Both the position numbers and the translations under genes were made by a program. A stretch of 64,000 nucleotides of DNA, taken from contig JAGYVD010000005.1 of assembly GCA_021209875.1 (NCBI GenBank), positions 1,178,001-1,242,000 on the forward strand, in the 5' to 3' direction. The first letter of the stretch is position 1. Each line of letters opens with the position of its first letter. Origin of the DNA: Rosellinia necatrix (Eukaryota > Ascomycota > Sordariomycetes > Xylariales > Xylariaceae). Positions 36,397-52,809 of this stretch are shown one piece after another. The notes beneath the pieces are model-generated. The model worked only from the letters and a program-made list of their open reading frames with translations, was not told the DNA's origin and searched no databases.

Positions 36397-37881
36397 ATGG
36401 CAGATTCCGACGGGGACTACCAGGCCGACGATGGCTCTGAAGATGAGTTCGGACATCACCAAGTTTCCTCTAGCACGCCGCTTGATCCACGGTCGGGTTC
36501 TCGCACAGACAGACTGAAGAAAGGGGGTCGGAAGGCCGGTAAGGCCGCCTGGGAAGATCTCCAACGGTCATGGGACACGGTCGTCGAGGGTGCGGATGGG
36601 ACGCTTGCAGGGACTATCGAGGGCCTTGCCGAGGCGCAGAAACGCGCACGGCTACTGAAAGACACAACACCTCTGCAACGCGGCATAATACGGCATCTTG
36701 TATTGGTTTTGGATATGTCGTTTGCGATGCTTGAGAAGGACCTGCTGCCCAGTCGCCACCAGCTGAGCATGGCCTATGCCTCGGAGTTCGTGCGAGAGTA
36801 TTTCGAGCAGAACCCCATCTCGCAGCTCGCCGTCATCGGCATGCGCGACGGTATCGCAGTGCGGATAAGCGACATGAGCGGGAACCCAGGGGACCACCTC
36901 GAGAAGCTCCAGGAATGGGTGAAGCAGGATCCCCAGGGCAACCCGAGCCTACAGAATGCGCTTGAGATGTGCCGTGGAGCTCTTTTGTACGTTGATATTA
37001 TTAACTAGAGCTCTAGCCGGTCGAGTTCGCCTGCTGACATCATACTCGTTATCTACAGCCACACGCCTACCCACGGCACACGTGAGGTCCTTATAGTGTA
37101 CGGTGCGCTGATGTCCAGTGACCCAGGCGACATTCGCGACACGCTTCAATCACTCATAAAGGATCGCATACGGGTTTCTATCGTTGGGCTAGCGGCACAA
37201 GTGGCCATCTGCGAGGAGCTGTGCTCGAAGACGAATGGTGGTGACATGTCAGGGTACAATGTCGCTTTAGACGAGCCAAACTTCCGGGATTTACTACTGG
37301 AGGTCACGACACCGCCAGCCACGCGCACCAAAGAGCAGGGAAACGCTAGTCTACTAATGATGGGGTTCCCATCGCGTACGCTGGCCACGCCTGAGACGAC
37401 CAACTATTGTGCCTGTCATCATAGGCCGACACGTGAAGGGTATGGATGCACACGGTGCGGCTCCCGCGTGTGTCGGCTACCGGCGGAATGCCCTGGGTGC
37501 GGGCTCACCCTTATTCTCTCCACACACTTGGCACGATCGTACCACCACCTATTCCCACTACGGAACTGGTCCGAGGTGCCGTGGGCCGAAGCGAAGCAGT
37601 CGAGGTCCTGCTATTCATGCCTGACACCCTTCCCCGAGGTGCCGGGACGAAGTGGCAGCGGCGGCAATAGTAAGGGACAAGAAAAGCCAGAACGGACTCC
37701 CGTCAAAGGCCTCAGCGAATCCGGCCGCTACTCTTGCGAAGTTTGCAACAATCATTTCTGCATCGACTGCGATCTGTTCGCACACGAGGTTCTCCATAAC
37801 TGCCCCGGCTGCCAGAGCGACACGAGACACGGGGCGCAAACTGGCGACGCAAATGGTACCGCAATGGAAATCGATTCTTGA
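36397..37881 (+). CDS. ssl1: TFIIH core subunit Ssl1/p44
   Basis: Exons 36397-36986 and 37059-37881 (intron with GTACGT donor) give 470 aa. Ssl1 (human GTF2H2/p44) is a nuclear subunit of TFIIH; it activates the XPD/Rad3 helicase in nucleotide excision repair and promoter opening. In order: an acidic N-terminus, a vWA-like domain starting RGIIRHLVLVLDMSFAM (about residues 100-290) with HTPTHGTREVLIVYGAL and DRIRVSIVGLAAQVAICEEL, then a C4 zinc site (CAC-CTRC-CPGC region) and a C-terminal RING-like C4C4 module (CYSC...CEVCNNHFCIDCDLF..HNCPGC). ATG 36,397 is the first in frame; the upstream frame is open but has no ATG. Confidence 0.95.
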
Positions 37882-38704
37882 ATAACACGCCAGGCTATAA
37901 CCCACAGTAGGGAGGGCCCTCAAAACCAACACCAAGTCTGCAACACGGTATGCGGGCTTAGGAAGGGATGCCGCGTACTTGGCAGGGTACCAGATATACG
38001 ATTACGCGGTGCTTGTCCGGAAATTTGAATTAGACGGACAGGGACAGAGCATTTGATAGGTTGGGCATATTGTGGCGTTTGGCATGGCAAAATACTTCTT
38101 ACGGTATTAGGGATCTACCCAGTAACTCTTATGCGCTATTGACAGTTCCTCCAGACCTAAATGGTATAAACATAGCCCGGCTCAATAGACAACGGTAAAG
38201 GAGATCCGTCCGATTTCTTCCTATGCTACCAGTGTTCTGACTTGTTTTGACTAAGAAAAAAGAAAAAAAAACGATACAAAGAAATTGAAATATTTGACTT
38301 TTAAATGTGATGCACTACATTCGTGCAAATGTTATGAATACTTGTCTTGATTCAAGGTCATACGAACTATGCTAATAGAACAACAAATTGAAAGCACCTG
38401 TATCCCCTCCCGTTCCCTTGCGAATAATAATAATAATAATGAAAGTCATGTTCTCGTCGTTTGGTATCATTTACAAAAGTGTATGTCGTTAAAAATTCTT
38501 CTTTCTGCCCTTGCCTGCTGATGATGACGGTCGGGTCTCTTTTGCGGGCTTCCGTCATTATACATCACGAAAATTCCGGATGCCCGTTACCCTCCAATTC
38601 CCAATTGGAGAATATCATAATAATAATAAAAGGGGGGAAGGGAAAAGTAGACGGGTATTGTCATCCTGATATGATAATAACCCTCCCCTGTTCTATTCTT
38701 TCGC
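37882..38704. other. Convergent 3' intergenic region (SSL1 / HPPD)
   Basis: Holds the 3' UTRs of two convergent genes. Contains A-rich tracts and (AAT)n-like stretches at 38,425 and 38,615. No gene found. Confidence 0.6.
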
Positions 38705-40999
<2,295 letters not shown>

Positions 41000-41791
41000 A
41001 TGGCTCAAAGCTCCCTCAGTCGTCGCGACTTAAATGTCCTAGATAAGATGAGAGATCCAGAGGCCAATCCGGTGACGGCGGTTATGATTGATTCGAACTT
41101 GCCCAAGGACCCCAATGTCACCGACACTTCAGTCTATGAGCGTGTTTCCCAGAAAGAACGAGACATCGTGTTGGGTATCCAACAACTAGAGATGGAACTT
41201 GCTGCGCTCAGACCCCCGGTATCGAAAGAACCGACCAACGACTATCGTCAATATGTCCACGAGCTCGGGCATCTAATTTCAGAGAATCCTCGATATGCTA
41301 GTGCTCGAAACAACAGAGCACAGGCTTTGAGAAGGCTGTATGGGGACACGGTAATCCTGTCGGGGCAATCAGATTCGAAGGCACTGATACGAGGCGCCGA
41401 CAAGCACGAGATTTCCGAAGCTGCCCTGACGGTGTTGTCAGACCTCGACGAGGCTATTTCTCTCCTGACACCGAAGACTCTTTTCGCCCCCATATCGCCG
41501 GTAACATGCAAGACTCTATCACAGGCGCACACCCAGAGAGCCGCGGTTTACTACATGACGAGTAAATTAATAATGTCAGATGTAGCCATTTCTCTCGGTG
41601 GTCGCAAAGAAGAAAAATGGACCAAGTTTGATTTCGAAAGCGCGGCCTCTCGGGATTTTGCTCTAGGGGGCCGATACGGAAACGAGGTTGCGAAAGGATT
41701 AGCCGTCAGTACCAACCCAACGGCAAAGCTGTGCGGGCAAATAGTCCGTGAGGCGATGAAGAAGGAATACGGGCCTGCATTCGCACAATAG
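41000..41791 (+). CDS. TTC36-like tetratricopeptide repeat protein
   Basis: An uninterrupted 263-aa frame from ATG 41,000. The middle and C-terminal parts resemble animal TPR protein 36 (TTC36/HBP21): ASARNNRAQALRRLYGD followed by VLSDLDEAISLLTP (first TPR helices), QAHTQRAAVYYMTSK, then KFDFESAASRDFALGGRYGN and the family-specific end NPTAKLCGQIVREAM. The fungal protein has an N-terminal extension of roughly 80 residues with SQKERDIVLGIQQLEMELAAL, likely a helix. TPRs bind other proteins; no catalytic motif is present. No signal peptide or membrane segment, so cytosol or nucleus. In mouse TTC36 binds HPPD and protects it from ubiquitin-dependent loss. Here its gene is head-to-head with the HPPD gene, which makes the same role plausible but unproven. 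Confidence 0.88.
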   Translation: MAQSSLSRRDLNVLDKMRDPEANPVTAVMIDSNLPKDPNVTDTSVYERVSQKERDIVLGIQQLEMELAALRPPVSKEPTNDYRQYVHELGHLISENPRYASARNNRAQALRRLYGDTVILSGQSDSKALIRGADKHEISEAALTVLSDLDEAISLLTPKTLFAPISPVTCKTLSQAHTQRAAVYYMTSKLIMSDVAISLGGRKEEKWTKFDFESAASRDFALGGRYGNEVAKGLAVSTNPTAKLCGQIVREAMKKEYGPAFAQ

Positions 41792-42138
41792 ATATCTCGC
41801 CCCTTATGATATACCAGTAGCAAGATACCCGATTTGATAACGCCAGGATACCCGTTTCCATTAAAAAAAAAAAAAAGTCATTCGCTTATATTGATATGCC
41901 GTTCTACTGAGATGATCGTTATGTATGAGCGAGCACGGCGCTTCCGAGGTCGAGGCGCATAATACTAGGAATCCGCCGGGGCTATTATTTTGATGAGTGC
42001 CGTCGACTCAAGCATCGCACCGCTGAGTGTGCGCGGATGGGCTAAACGTGAACCAAGCGTTGAACCATAAGCCTTGTCGCCCTCAAGGGCTTTCGTGACT
42101 AGCTCCTTGCTCGGTCGAGAAGACAGCGTAGACGTATA
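41792..42138. other. Convergent 3' region (TTC36-like / NCE101)
   Basis: Short 3' intergenic stretch with a poly(A) tract at about 41,862. No gene. Confidence 0.55.
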
Positions 42139-42372
42139 TCATTGACCGAATTTGGCGAATAGACTTAGACGCCTTGAAGTAGGAGTTAGCATTGTGGCAC
42201 CATAGTGTAATGGATTGATCACATACCTCTTGGCAGATGCTATCGTCTGCTGGGCAGTCTTGCCCTTCTCCTTTTCCTCCCGATTGACCCGGAGCGCAGC
42301 AGCACCCAGCCCAATCACTACGGCAAAGATGGGATCCGCGACCCGCGATATGATATACGTTGGTGGAGCCAT
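42139..42372 (-). CDS. nce101: NCE101-type small membrane protein
   Basis: Exons on minus 42372-42227 and 42172-42139 (GTATGT...TTCAAG intron) encode 59 aa. The sequence YIISRVADPIFAVVIGLGAA then LRVNREEKEKGKT and the spliced end KRRLSLF matches the fungal NCE101 family: one N-terminal membrane helix preceded by SRxADP, then a basic/acidic tail. The yeast member was isolated as a factor in non-classical protein export; its mechanism is unknown. The full two-exon structure is the natural family length. It is divergent from the eL27 gene with 510 bp between start codons. Confidence 0.9.
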   Translation of the reverse strand: MAPPTYIISRVADPIFAVVIGLGAAALRVNREEKEKGKTAQQTIASAKRYVINPLHYGATMLTPTSRRLSLFAKFGQ

Positions 42373-42882
42373 TTCTGATCAAATAATCGGCCTACCAGGG
42401 TGATATAAAATGTAGCTGCCGAGTTTCCCGAGACGAGTGAGGTGTGTTTGGCGGGCTGGAAGGCTGGAAGGCTTGTGCTGGCCGTCTAAGATGTTATAGT
42501 GTTATCGTCGTGGACTTAATTGATGGTGGTATGGCACTTGGGCCTTGGGCCGCGGGATCTAGATCTAGGTACCTCGGAGACGGACCGGGACAGTGCTCTC
42601 CCTCCCACCCACTCATTAGATGCTCTTTATAGCGATAAACAGGGGCACTGATTAGATATGCATATACCAGATGCAGCTTCCCCCCGCCAGGCCCTTTATG
42701 CACTTAAATGCCGTACTCGGTAATCAAGCCGCACACTGGAAATTCTAGCTCCCCCCCCACAAGCAAGGCAAAATCTCGGCCAATTGCACCCACCATCATT
42801 TTCGCATCCTGAAGCTCCCATTCCTCCTCGACCCTTCCGACGACGACCAGACTAACCACAACATCACCACAGCGAACCGACA
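42373..42882. promoter_or_regulatory. Divergent promoter region NCE101 / eL27
   Basis: 510 bp between two divergent start codons. Pyrimidine-rich sequence (CTCCCATTCCTCCTCGACCC, about 42,813) precedes the ribosomal protein gene, as is common for fungal ribosomal genes. No defined site is claimed. Confidence 0.5.
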
Positions 42883-43676
42883 ATGAAGTTCCTCAAGGTT
42901 GGCCGAGTTGCCATAATCACCCGCGGCCGCTACGCCGGCAAGAAGGTACGTTTTGCATTTGTATCAATGCCGCCAACAAGCCCGAGTCGACGGATTGAAT
43001 TTCAGAGGGACACGACATTGGGGAGAGGAAAAAAAATACAACGCTCGGAATTGCTCCACGATAAGATGCCACACGGCCCGAGCTACGATAGAACACGGCG
43101 GCAGTCCCAACCCCTCCGCCGTCTGCGCGGATCCTGAACCACCGAGCCCCAGGCGATCATTCTTGTTCTATCTAACATGCTGTTTCGCCTCCAGGTTGTC
43201 ATCATCCAGCCCGTCGACAGCGGTAACAAGGCACACCCCTTCGGCCACGCCCTGGTCGCCGGGATCGAGCGGTACCCTTCCAAGGTGACACGGCGCATGT
43301 CGAAGACGCGCCAGGAGAAGCGCTCCAAGATCAAGCCCTTCGTCAAGGCCATCAACTACAACCACCTGATGCCCACACGGTACACACTTGAGCTTGAGGG
43401 GCTCAAGGGTGCCCTGACAGCCGAGACCTTCAAGGAAGTCAGCCAGCGCGAGGACGCCAAGAAGAACGTCAAGAAGGTCCTCGAGGAGCGGTACACTAGC
43501 GGCAAGAACAGATGGTTCTTCACTCCTCTCCGTACGTTTCTTCCCTCGCCCGCTCGCTCTATGCAACTCAACGCCCCTACCCAACATCTTTACATCCCCC
43601 CTTCCTCCTCGCCCCTCACAAATTCCTGCCCGGCCAGTATACACAGCTGACCGTTTCTTTTCGTACAGGCTTTTAA
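42883..43676 (+). CDS. rpl27: 60S ribosomal protein eL27 (Rpl27)
   Basis: Exons 42883-42945, 43195-43531 and 43669-43676 encode 135 aa, the exact family length. It is a component of the large cytosolic ribosomal subunit. [21 protein letters not shown] (KOW-type start), [40 protein letters not shown] and the end [13 protein letters not shown] are all as expected. The last exon is only 8 nt: it completes Arg, adds Phe and the stop. An early long intron (249 nt) after 21 codons is typical for fungal ribosomal protein genes. Confidence 0.97.
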
Positions 43677-44735
43677 ACTCATCACCACCTCTGCGTCGTC
43701 TGACTTTCGCGCGTTCGGTCTTTTTCGGTGAAAGGGGGAAAGCAGGGAAATGGAGAAGGGTCTGGTCTGGTATGGGATGTACATTTGCATGCATCGCAAA
43801 CGGCAATTGCATTTAGGGACAACAAAACAAAAGAGAAACTAAACACCATACCATGTGTCCTGTCCTGTTGCCGATATACCTTGTCTTATAATGGATTACG
43901 GTATCTCGCAGAAGAGAACAGGAATAGTGCTGATACCGAACAGTGGGAAGAAAGATGATACCTTCGACGAACGAACACGTTGCGCTCGTTTTCCCACTGT
44001 TGGATGATGCTAGTTGACCCTTTCTAGATAAAGAGGGCAAAGCCTTGCTCCGCACACAGTAGCTAGAGTAAACTGTGCCCAACTCTTCCATCTTACATTT
44101 CATCATACTATCAGTCTTCCGGAGGCAGGGTGTCTTATCCGTGAAAACCCCTCTGGTCTATGTGATTCCAACGCAGGGCCCCAAGTATTTGCGACATATT
44201 TCGGCGACGTCAATATCTGCGCTCTAGCGTTTCTACTACCTACTCGCCAGCGCCATGAAAATGAATCCTACTCGTGGTTGACCACAAACAATTCGTTGTG
44301 CCATTACCAAAAGGATATAAATACCTATCATGAAATGTCAAGGGAGGACTGGCCCCTCCATTTTATTATTCGTCAATCGAATCTAATTTCAACAGGTGTC
44401 TCATGTACATGGGACTTGCAACCAATACTAGAATCAACCAACTCCCCAAACGTGACGCCATTTTGCCTTTGCCGTTCTATAATCCGCGGACGATGCGATC
44501 ATGTCCTTCTTAATGATACCCCTCCATGCCGTAATTGATGGTGCTCAAAGGTTCCCAAGCGTCACCTGGAAACTTGCGTGGTGGGAGTGTAGTCACGCCG
44601 AAACAAAAGGGGTTGCCTCATTTTACTTCTCTTCTTTAGTTGACGCCTATTATAGCGCCAGTTCAACCCTAGTTGCTCGTTTGATATCGAAAAGCCGGTA
44701 GAGAAATTGAATAGTTCTGCAAACGCGTATTGCGT
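43677..44735. other. Convergent 3' intergenic region (eL27 / transporter)
   Basis: Contains the two 3' UTRs. No exon or RNA gene recognised. Confidence 0.55.
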
Positions 44736-46180
44736 TTATGCTGACACACCTAGCTTTCCAGCTGCGTTGCTTATGTATTGGGACGGATCATACTCAGGGG
44801 CGTATGTTGGAGCCAGGCCGCCGAACAACAAGAAAATGAATAGTACAATTGCACTGATAACAAGCACCTTACGGAGGGCTGGGCGAGCAGAGCCAAACTC
44901 AGCCCACTGGCGGCCGGCTTCTCCAGCATAACTTTTGAGAGTTTCACCACCAAGCTTGTAATAAATCATGCCACCTAGAGCAATGGTGTAGCCGAAAGTC
45001 TGAAGACCGGAGATGGGTGTGGCCCAGATAGCCATTGAAGCTAGGACGAGCAGGACATCCTTCAGCACACCACAGAGGGTCATGATGACAGCGGATGTCT
45101 TGCCGATCTAATCGGGTATCAGCTTATTAAATTCTAATTGAAATACCGCGTTTCTTTACTTACCAGGAATACAACCGAAACGTTGAGAAGGAACGCGCAA
45201 AGACCATTCAGGAAGAAGGTGACCAAGCCAACATTGTAGACCTCGCCTAGAGAGACTCGGGGCACTTCCCATATCAGGGCGACAATACCATTCATAGCCG
45301 CGCAAATGGGCGCAAAATAGTAGAGCGAGACCAGGGGGTCCATCTTGTATTCAGCGGAGCTGAGCAAGGCCTGGACCAAATTAAGACGTATAGCCTCGAA
45401 CAAAACACCTCCGAGTTGGTATAGAAAGCCGATCCAAACAAACCTAATCTCGCCAAATGATGCGATGACGACACCGACGACAATGGCGGAGACATTTGCA
45501 AGCTGCCTCAGGTTTACGGGGGCAATACCCATCGCCCAGCTAGACAGGAGCACAGCAACAGGAGTAGTGGCCTATTGCACGCCAAGTTAACAATGTGATA
45601 TCTGGGCCTTCGTCTCATCCATGCCATACCTTGATCATTTGAATAAAGGCAACACTGAGGTACAGGTAGGTTAAATTCCCGCAGATCAGACTTAAGCTGA
45701 AGAATATGCCAATAGGGACAATGGCGCGCAAGTAGACGCGCCCCGTCATCTTAACCGACTTGCGACCATCGAGTAATGATGTGTAACGGGCCATCAGCTG
45801 GGTAGCGACAGTTGCGAAGGATAGGTGGTAGGTTGTCAAAATGACAGGGTAACCTGGGGGTAGTCAGAGACCCTTCCACTACTACAGTTCTGGTGTTGTC
45901 GCCGCTTACGGAAGTTGAGGCTATCGAGGATCCATTTGTTGAACAGGATGACCGAGGACGAAAGCGTGATCCAGACACTGCAACATCGGTTACGGTCAGT
46001 ACATAGCCCAAGAATAGGTATCGCCGGTTGGACATACACAACATAGAGTGCGGGATGGAAGACTGGCTTCTGGGGCTGCGCCTTCTCCGCGATGGCAGCG
46101 TCGGCAGTGGAAGTTGGCAACAGAGGGCCCTTGGCCTCTCGCGGGCTCTCGCCGGACACGCGGCTCTTCTCGTCAGCCAT
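44736..46180 (-). CDS. Triose-phosphate/nucleotide-sugar transporter family protein (SLC35-like)
   Basis: Exons on minus 46180-46038, 45977-45910, 45853-45630, 45571-45164 and 45107-44736 give 404 aa, all in phase. It is a drug/metabolite-transporter fold protein with about ten helices (TPT domain): VVWITLSSSVILFNKWIL, YPVILTTYHLSFATVATQ, LTYLYLSVAFIQMIKATTPV (the conserved K-A/S-x-x-P site), IGFLYQLGGVLFEAIRLNLVQ and GKTSAVIMTLCGVLKDVLLV. Members exchange sugar nucleotides or phosphorylated C3-C6 compounds across Golgi/ER membranes; the substrate cannot be deduced. The N-terminus is polar (SRVSGESPREAKGPLLP), with no signal peptide. Confidence 0.93.
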
Positions 46181-49100
46181 TGCGCCAGAGGACGATGAGT
46201 ATCGGCTGACGGTAGAGGGGAGAGAGGAAGAAGCGGGAATATGTTCGCCAGGCTTAAGGAATGAGTGACGAGGCGGGATAGATTACAAGTGATAGGTAGG
46301 TACAATAGGCAATGTAATGAGGCTGTCGTGGTGAGTTGAGAAAGTCGCACTGAAAGGAGAAGAAGTAGGCTAGGTAGGCGGCAGCGTACCTACTAGTTTA
46401 GGTAGTGGGCAGTCGGTAGGTAGGTAGTAGGCAGGTACCTAACTATAAGCTGCCTACCTAGATAGGTCGTACGAGAACAAAAGAGGTGCATGAAAGTGCC
46501 TAGAGAGGATGACGGGCAGCACAGTATGAAGCGCCTTCCTATAGTATTATTGCAGTGATTTCATATATAACTCGCACAGTACTGCTTGGTTTGATTATTT
46601 ACAGGCAGCACCTTAAATTTTACTTAGTTACCGTTTTAGTAGGTATCTGATCCAGCCCACAGGTACCTACCAAAATCCATGAATTTTGCCAAAATAACCG
46701 TTACCCGAGCTAACCTACCCACTGTAGGTACCTGTAGACGTTAATAATACTACTACTACCGTAGGTACCTGCGTTACCCAGTACCAAATTGACACCTTCT
46801 ATCAGCCTATGAGGATGGCGACTTGGACCCCGTGCATGTCAGAGCCGCCACTATAGCCTCAACTAACTCTGCCCACACTCTGTCTGAGGTATAATGATAC
46901 TTACCAAGTCTAGATATTACTAACCGGGTAAATATGATATTTGCAGCTCAAGCAAAATTTCTTGTCCGCTTGGGAATCCAATTGCCTCCGTATCTGTATC
47001 TACGTCTAAGATATCAGTCAGGTATGCCCCCAGGGCAGGCCTGCCACGTAGGGAATGCTAGGGAATGCCTATCCAAGGAGAGTACCTACTACGTGCGTAC
47101 GCACTTATATATACGTCAAGTAGGTCCCTACTTAGGTAATAGTGTGATAATTTCAGGTTGTTGTAGTTAGCTGTACTTACACACTTACACACACGACCGA
47201 CCAGGAAGGCAGAGGCCACATACGTTGGGTATGTGAAAACGTAGCTTAGCGGGCCTTGTCCCTGGAGTACCAAGCAAATGGGACCACTGGGCACATACCT
47301 ATTTCGGTACTAAATGACGTAGAGTAGGTGTTTCAAATAAGAGCCTCCAAGGTCACCTACATGCCTAACAAACCGAAAAACGCCATACATAGTACGCGGC
47401 CCGGGGATGACAGGTACCGAGTTCTATTTGGGGCATCCGACGGAAATAGAGTTACACATGGTGCCATTGGAAGCTTGCTATTGCAGCCCTCAAATGATGA
47501 AGCAAGCCTTGCGAGGCCAGTTGGTCTGTCTTTGGTTATTCAGGCACGTTCTGTAATAGTTACTTGTCGCTTTTCAAAGGTAACTAACTACCTAGGTGGT
47601 TAATCTCACCTAACTCTAGGTGGTTGTTGCATACTTGTTTATATACCGTAACTTTGCACTGGCGTCCCACCCTACCTTGAGACTGTGTGGTTCAAGCATT
47701 AGGTACTGAGGCAGTTACTTAATCTCTCGCAAATTCTGACCTAAACCTCCGAGAAATGCGTTCTATGCTAGCCTGACGACTGAACAAAACTATTTGCCTG
47801 CTAGGCAGACTACACTACAATGTTTGATATAATTGGTGGGTTTGAATCGTATTATCTGTAGTTTGCCTGTGTGCTTTGTGTAGGCGTGATAAACATTTCA
47901 GGACAGATCTCGGATGTCAGTTTGTCTCGACTTGAACCAGTTTGCTAGCCGTCGTGTCTGTATTAGAGATACATGCAACCATGTATTTGTGGTGCAACCC
48001 GGTAAAAGACCCGCAGTTAACTGCTAGCAACGGAGGTATCAATCTGAAACAACGATTTTATCTCGAATTGTCTTGCAGATCTTCGTTGATCTCTTATCGT
48101 ATGTGGGGCGGCCGGCCCGTAACGCTGCACAGTTTACAGTTCGTTATACCAGGGTGAAAACTAAACACAGGCCTAGGACTCATATATACACTACCAACAT
48201 ACCCAGGTACCACTTCTGTTTGCTTTTCTTGTCCTAGTTGGTTGAAAGGAAGAATGTGTCCAATTCAGGACTCCAGATCCCTTGCCTGGTATCGTGAAGG
48301 AGTGCCCAGAATCTTTCTTAACGGAGTTCACGCCATGTTAGCGATCCGTGGAATATGTTTCGGGGTACACTACCTACCTAAGTAGTGTACCTACCAGGTA
48401 GTTAAGTATTGAAGTATATACATGCCTACCTGCTAGGTACCTTAGGTAGGTAGTGTAAGCTGCAGAATGTGCTTGCAGGATATGTCGGTCGTAGCGTGGT
48501 TTCTTGGCCTCCACTATATACATGTACCGCACACGGCTTGTGTATGTGGTATGGATGTATATTATGGGGGTGTAGATGACAGGGATTCTTGCATCATCTC
48601 ATCTGCCGTACCGCTAACATCGCGAGTAGTAACAAACAAAAACCTGATAGCGCCCTGAAAGAGAAAACAGATGAATGGCTAGGATCACCAACCTTGCAAT
48701 CTTGCCCCAATAGCCCAAGCCACATTAGCTATCGTAGTTTGACAACACAGTAACAAACCACACTGCTATTATTGCTGCCTGATGGAATACGAGGAGAAGA
48801 GGCTATGCCTTCCAACAAAGATTACTTAGATAGGTAACCTGCACCATTTTGGTCATGGATTACATATAACACGTATGGCAGCAATTGTAACTGAACTATC
48901 CCAAGAGGAAAGGAAAGTGTAGGGATGATGGATGATGGATGATACAATGATGAGATTCAGTCAGAATACTATAACATGATTTAACGTGTTGATCACCAAC
49001 CTGTCAAGGGCCGCGTAGATCCTGATATAAAAAAGCTAACAACATACCACTAATGTCGTGATTTGCTTGGGTGATGAGCATACATACATACATACACACA

Positions 49101-50869
49101 TACACGTACACGTTGTGTTTGCTATCTGCACCTTCACCTCGACGTGTCTCGAGAATTATATCATTTTTCTTTGTAATATGTACTTTACACACCGGCCTCG
49201 ACTTATTTATTATCAACATGGCTACTCTATAATGATGAGCCAATCTTCGGCCCGTGCTAAAGATATGTGCATACATATGTGTGCATGTGTGTGTACATAC
49301 TGGCATTCACCACCACTCCGATAGCAAGATTTCCGCCTCGACCGACTTTTACTAGCGCAGCACCAACATACTGTACCGCGTCGGGTCGTTACAGGATCCG
49401 CTACACTACAGGATAGGCGCAGAACTCGAGCTGCGCTTAGGGATCCCCTGCTGTCGATTCATGGAACCGAAGCCCAAATACCTTGATGCACCATCCCGGG
49501 ATGGCTGGGGAGGTGTTGACGCGTACAGAGTCCCCTATGCAATATTAATCTTAAATTCTGAAATTGACCGGGCAGTGCTATGATCAGTACATAGTGCTCC
49601 TACCGGGTAGATCGATAGACTTGGTATAACTATGTAGTGTATGTAGGCATGTGTATGGACGTATCGCTACCTAGTTGGCTATAACTAGGTAGTAGGCTCG
49701 CCTTTCACATGTTGCCAGCGGTGTGTGCCCTCACCCCTCCTGATTATCAGTTTCCACACTTAGACGAGCCCCCCTTTTCGGGTTATCTGTATCCCTGAGA
49801 CCTCTAGGGCGGTCTGTTTGGTTTTAGTAGCGGTACAGACTACAGTAGACCAGGGAAGTCTCCTGTCACTCCACGATGACGAGATAGAAATCCCTAATCA
49901 ATGCGCAATTACCAAATGTAGCCGTGGTTGCAAAGCGCCTCGTCTGTTTCGACCTCGTCTGTTTCGACCTTTGAATCATGAGCTCTCCACTTATGATACA
50001 TTTTGCCGCCGAGACTTTAGAGACCGTGGAATAGCTGACTGATTAGAATATGATAGAGCGGAGGAGCATGAGAGGTTCCCTCAATGCGAATTACAAGTTG
50101 AGTGGGATCTAAAATTTTTCACGTTACCTACCACTATGGTAAACTTCCTATCATATGTGTGCGTGCCCGTGTGGTGTGGAAGCATTGGCAAGGAAAAGTT
50201 GACTTCAACACCATCACACATAGAGCTGGTGCAGTCAAGGCTTTGCCAAATGGGGTAGTCTGCATTTCTTATATGGGATGATGGCTGGGGTATAGTTATA
50301 TGTACATTAGTTACCTAGAGGTAGGCATGTACTTGCATACCTAGGTATCGTATCTCCTGAACACCAGAACTGTATCTGCCACACCGGCGCCTCGTTGCTG
50401 GACCAGGGATGTGCTACAGCGCACTAGGTAAGATTTGGTGGGACATACGATCGCCGGATGCCAACGTAATGAGTGATAAAAGACATCATCAACAAAATTA
50501 ATGGTGTTGGTTAGGTCGAGTATACCCCCACTAATACCTGGGTGATAGCGAAGTGAAGATTAAATTACGATGACACTAGACCCGAAATGTCTCAAGACTG
50601 GAGAAAATGGAATGGGGTACCAGGATGAGTCCCAGCCCAGCCAGCCAACCATGGCAGCCCCATATAATTTTCGAGTGGACGAGGATGTTGCCCCTCTCCC
50701 CCATTGTCTCCCAAGTACACCAAAAAGAGCTGCCCGTCCCCTTCCCACTGGAAGCTTTCTTCCCCCAATGCTCCCAATCCCCTCGTTCTTTCTGGCTTTT
50801 CATCTGTTCGTATAGAGAAACAAACCCTAGACTTTAGACCCTCCACCGTCACCTTAGACCTCAGACATC
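46181..50869. other. 4.7-kb intergenic region without a supported gene
   Basis: Between two divergent genes. Only short frames without protein character are present. It is rich in CCTA/TAGG tetranucleotide clusters (46,360-46,460; 46,660-46,770; 47,580-47,625; 48,360-48,455; 50,300-50,345) and has a CATA/CACA microsatellite at about 49,079-49,112. The part adjacent to 50,870 is the UGM promoter. Confidence 0.5.
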
Positions 50870-52809
<1,940 letters not shown>

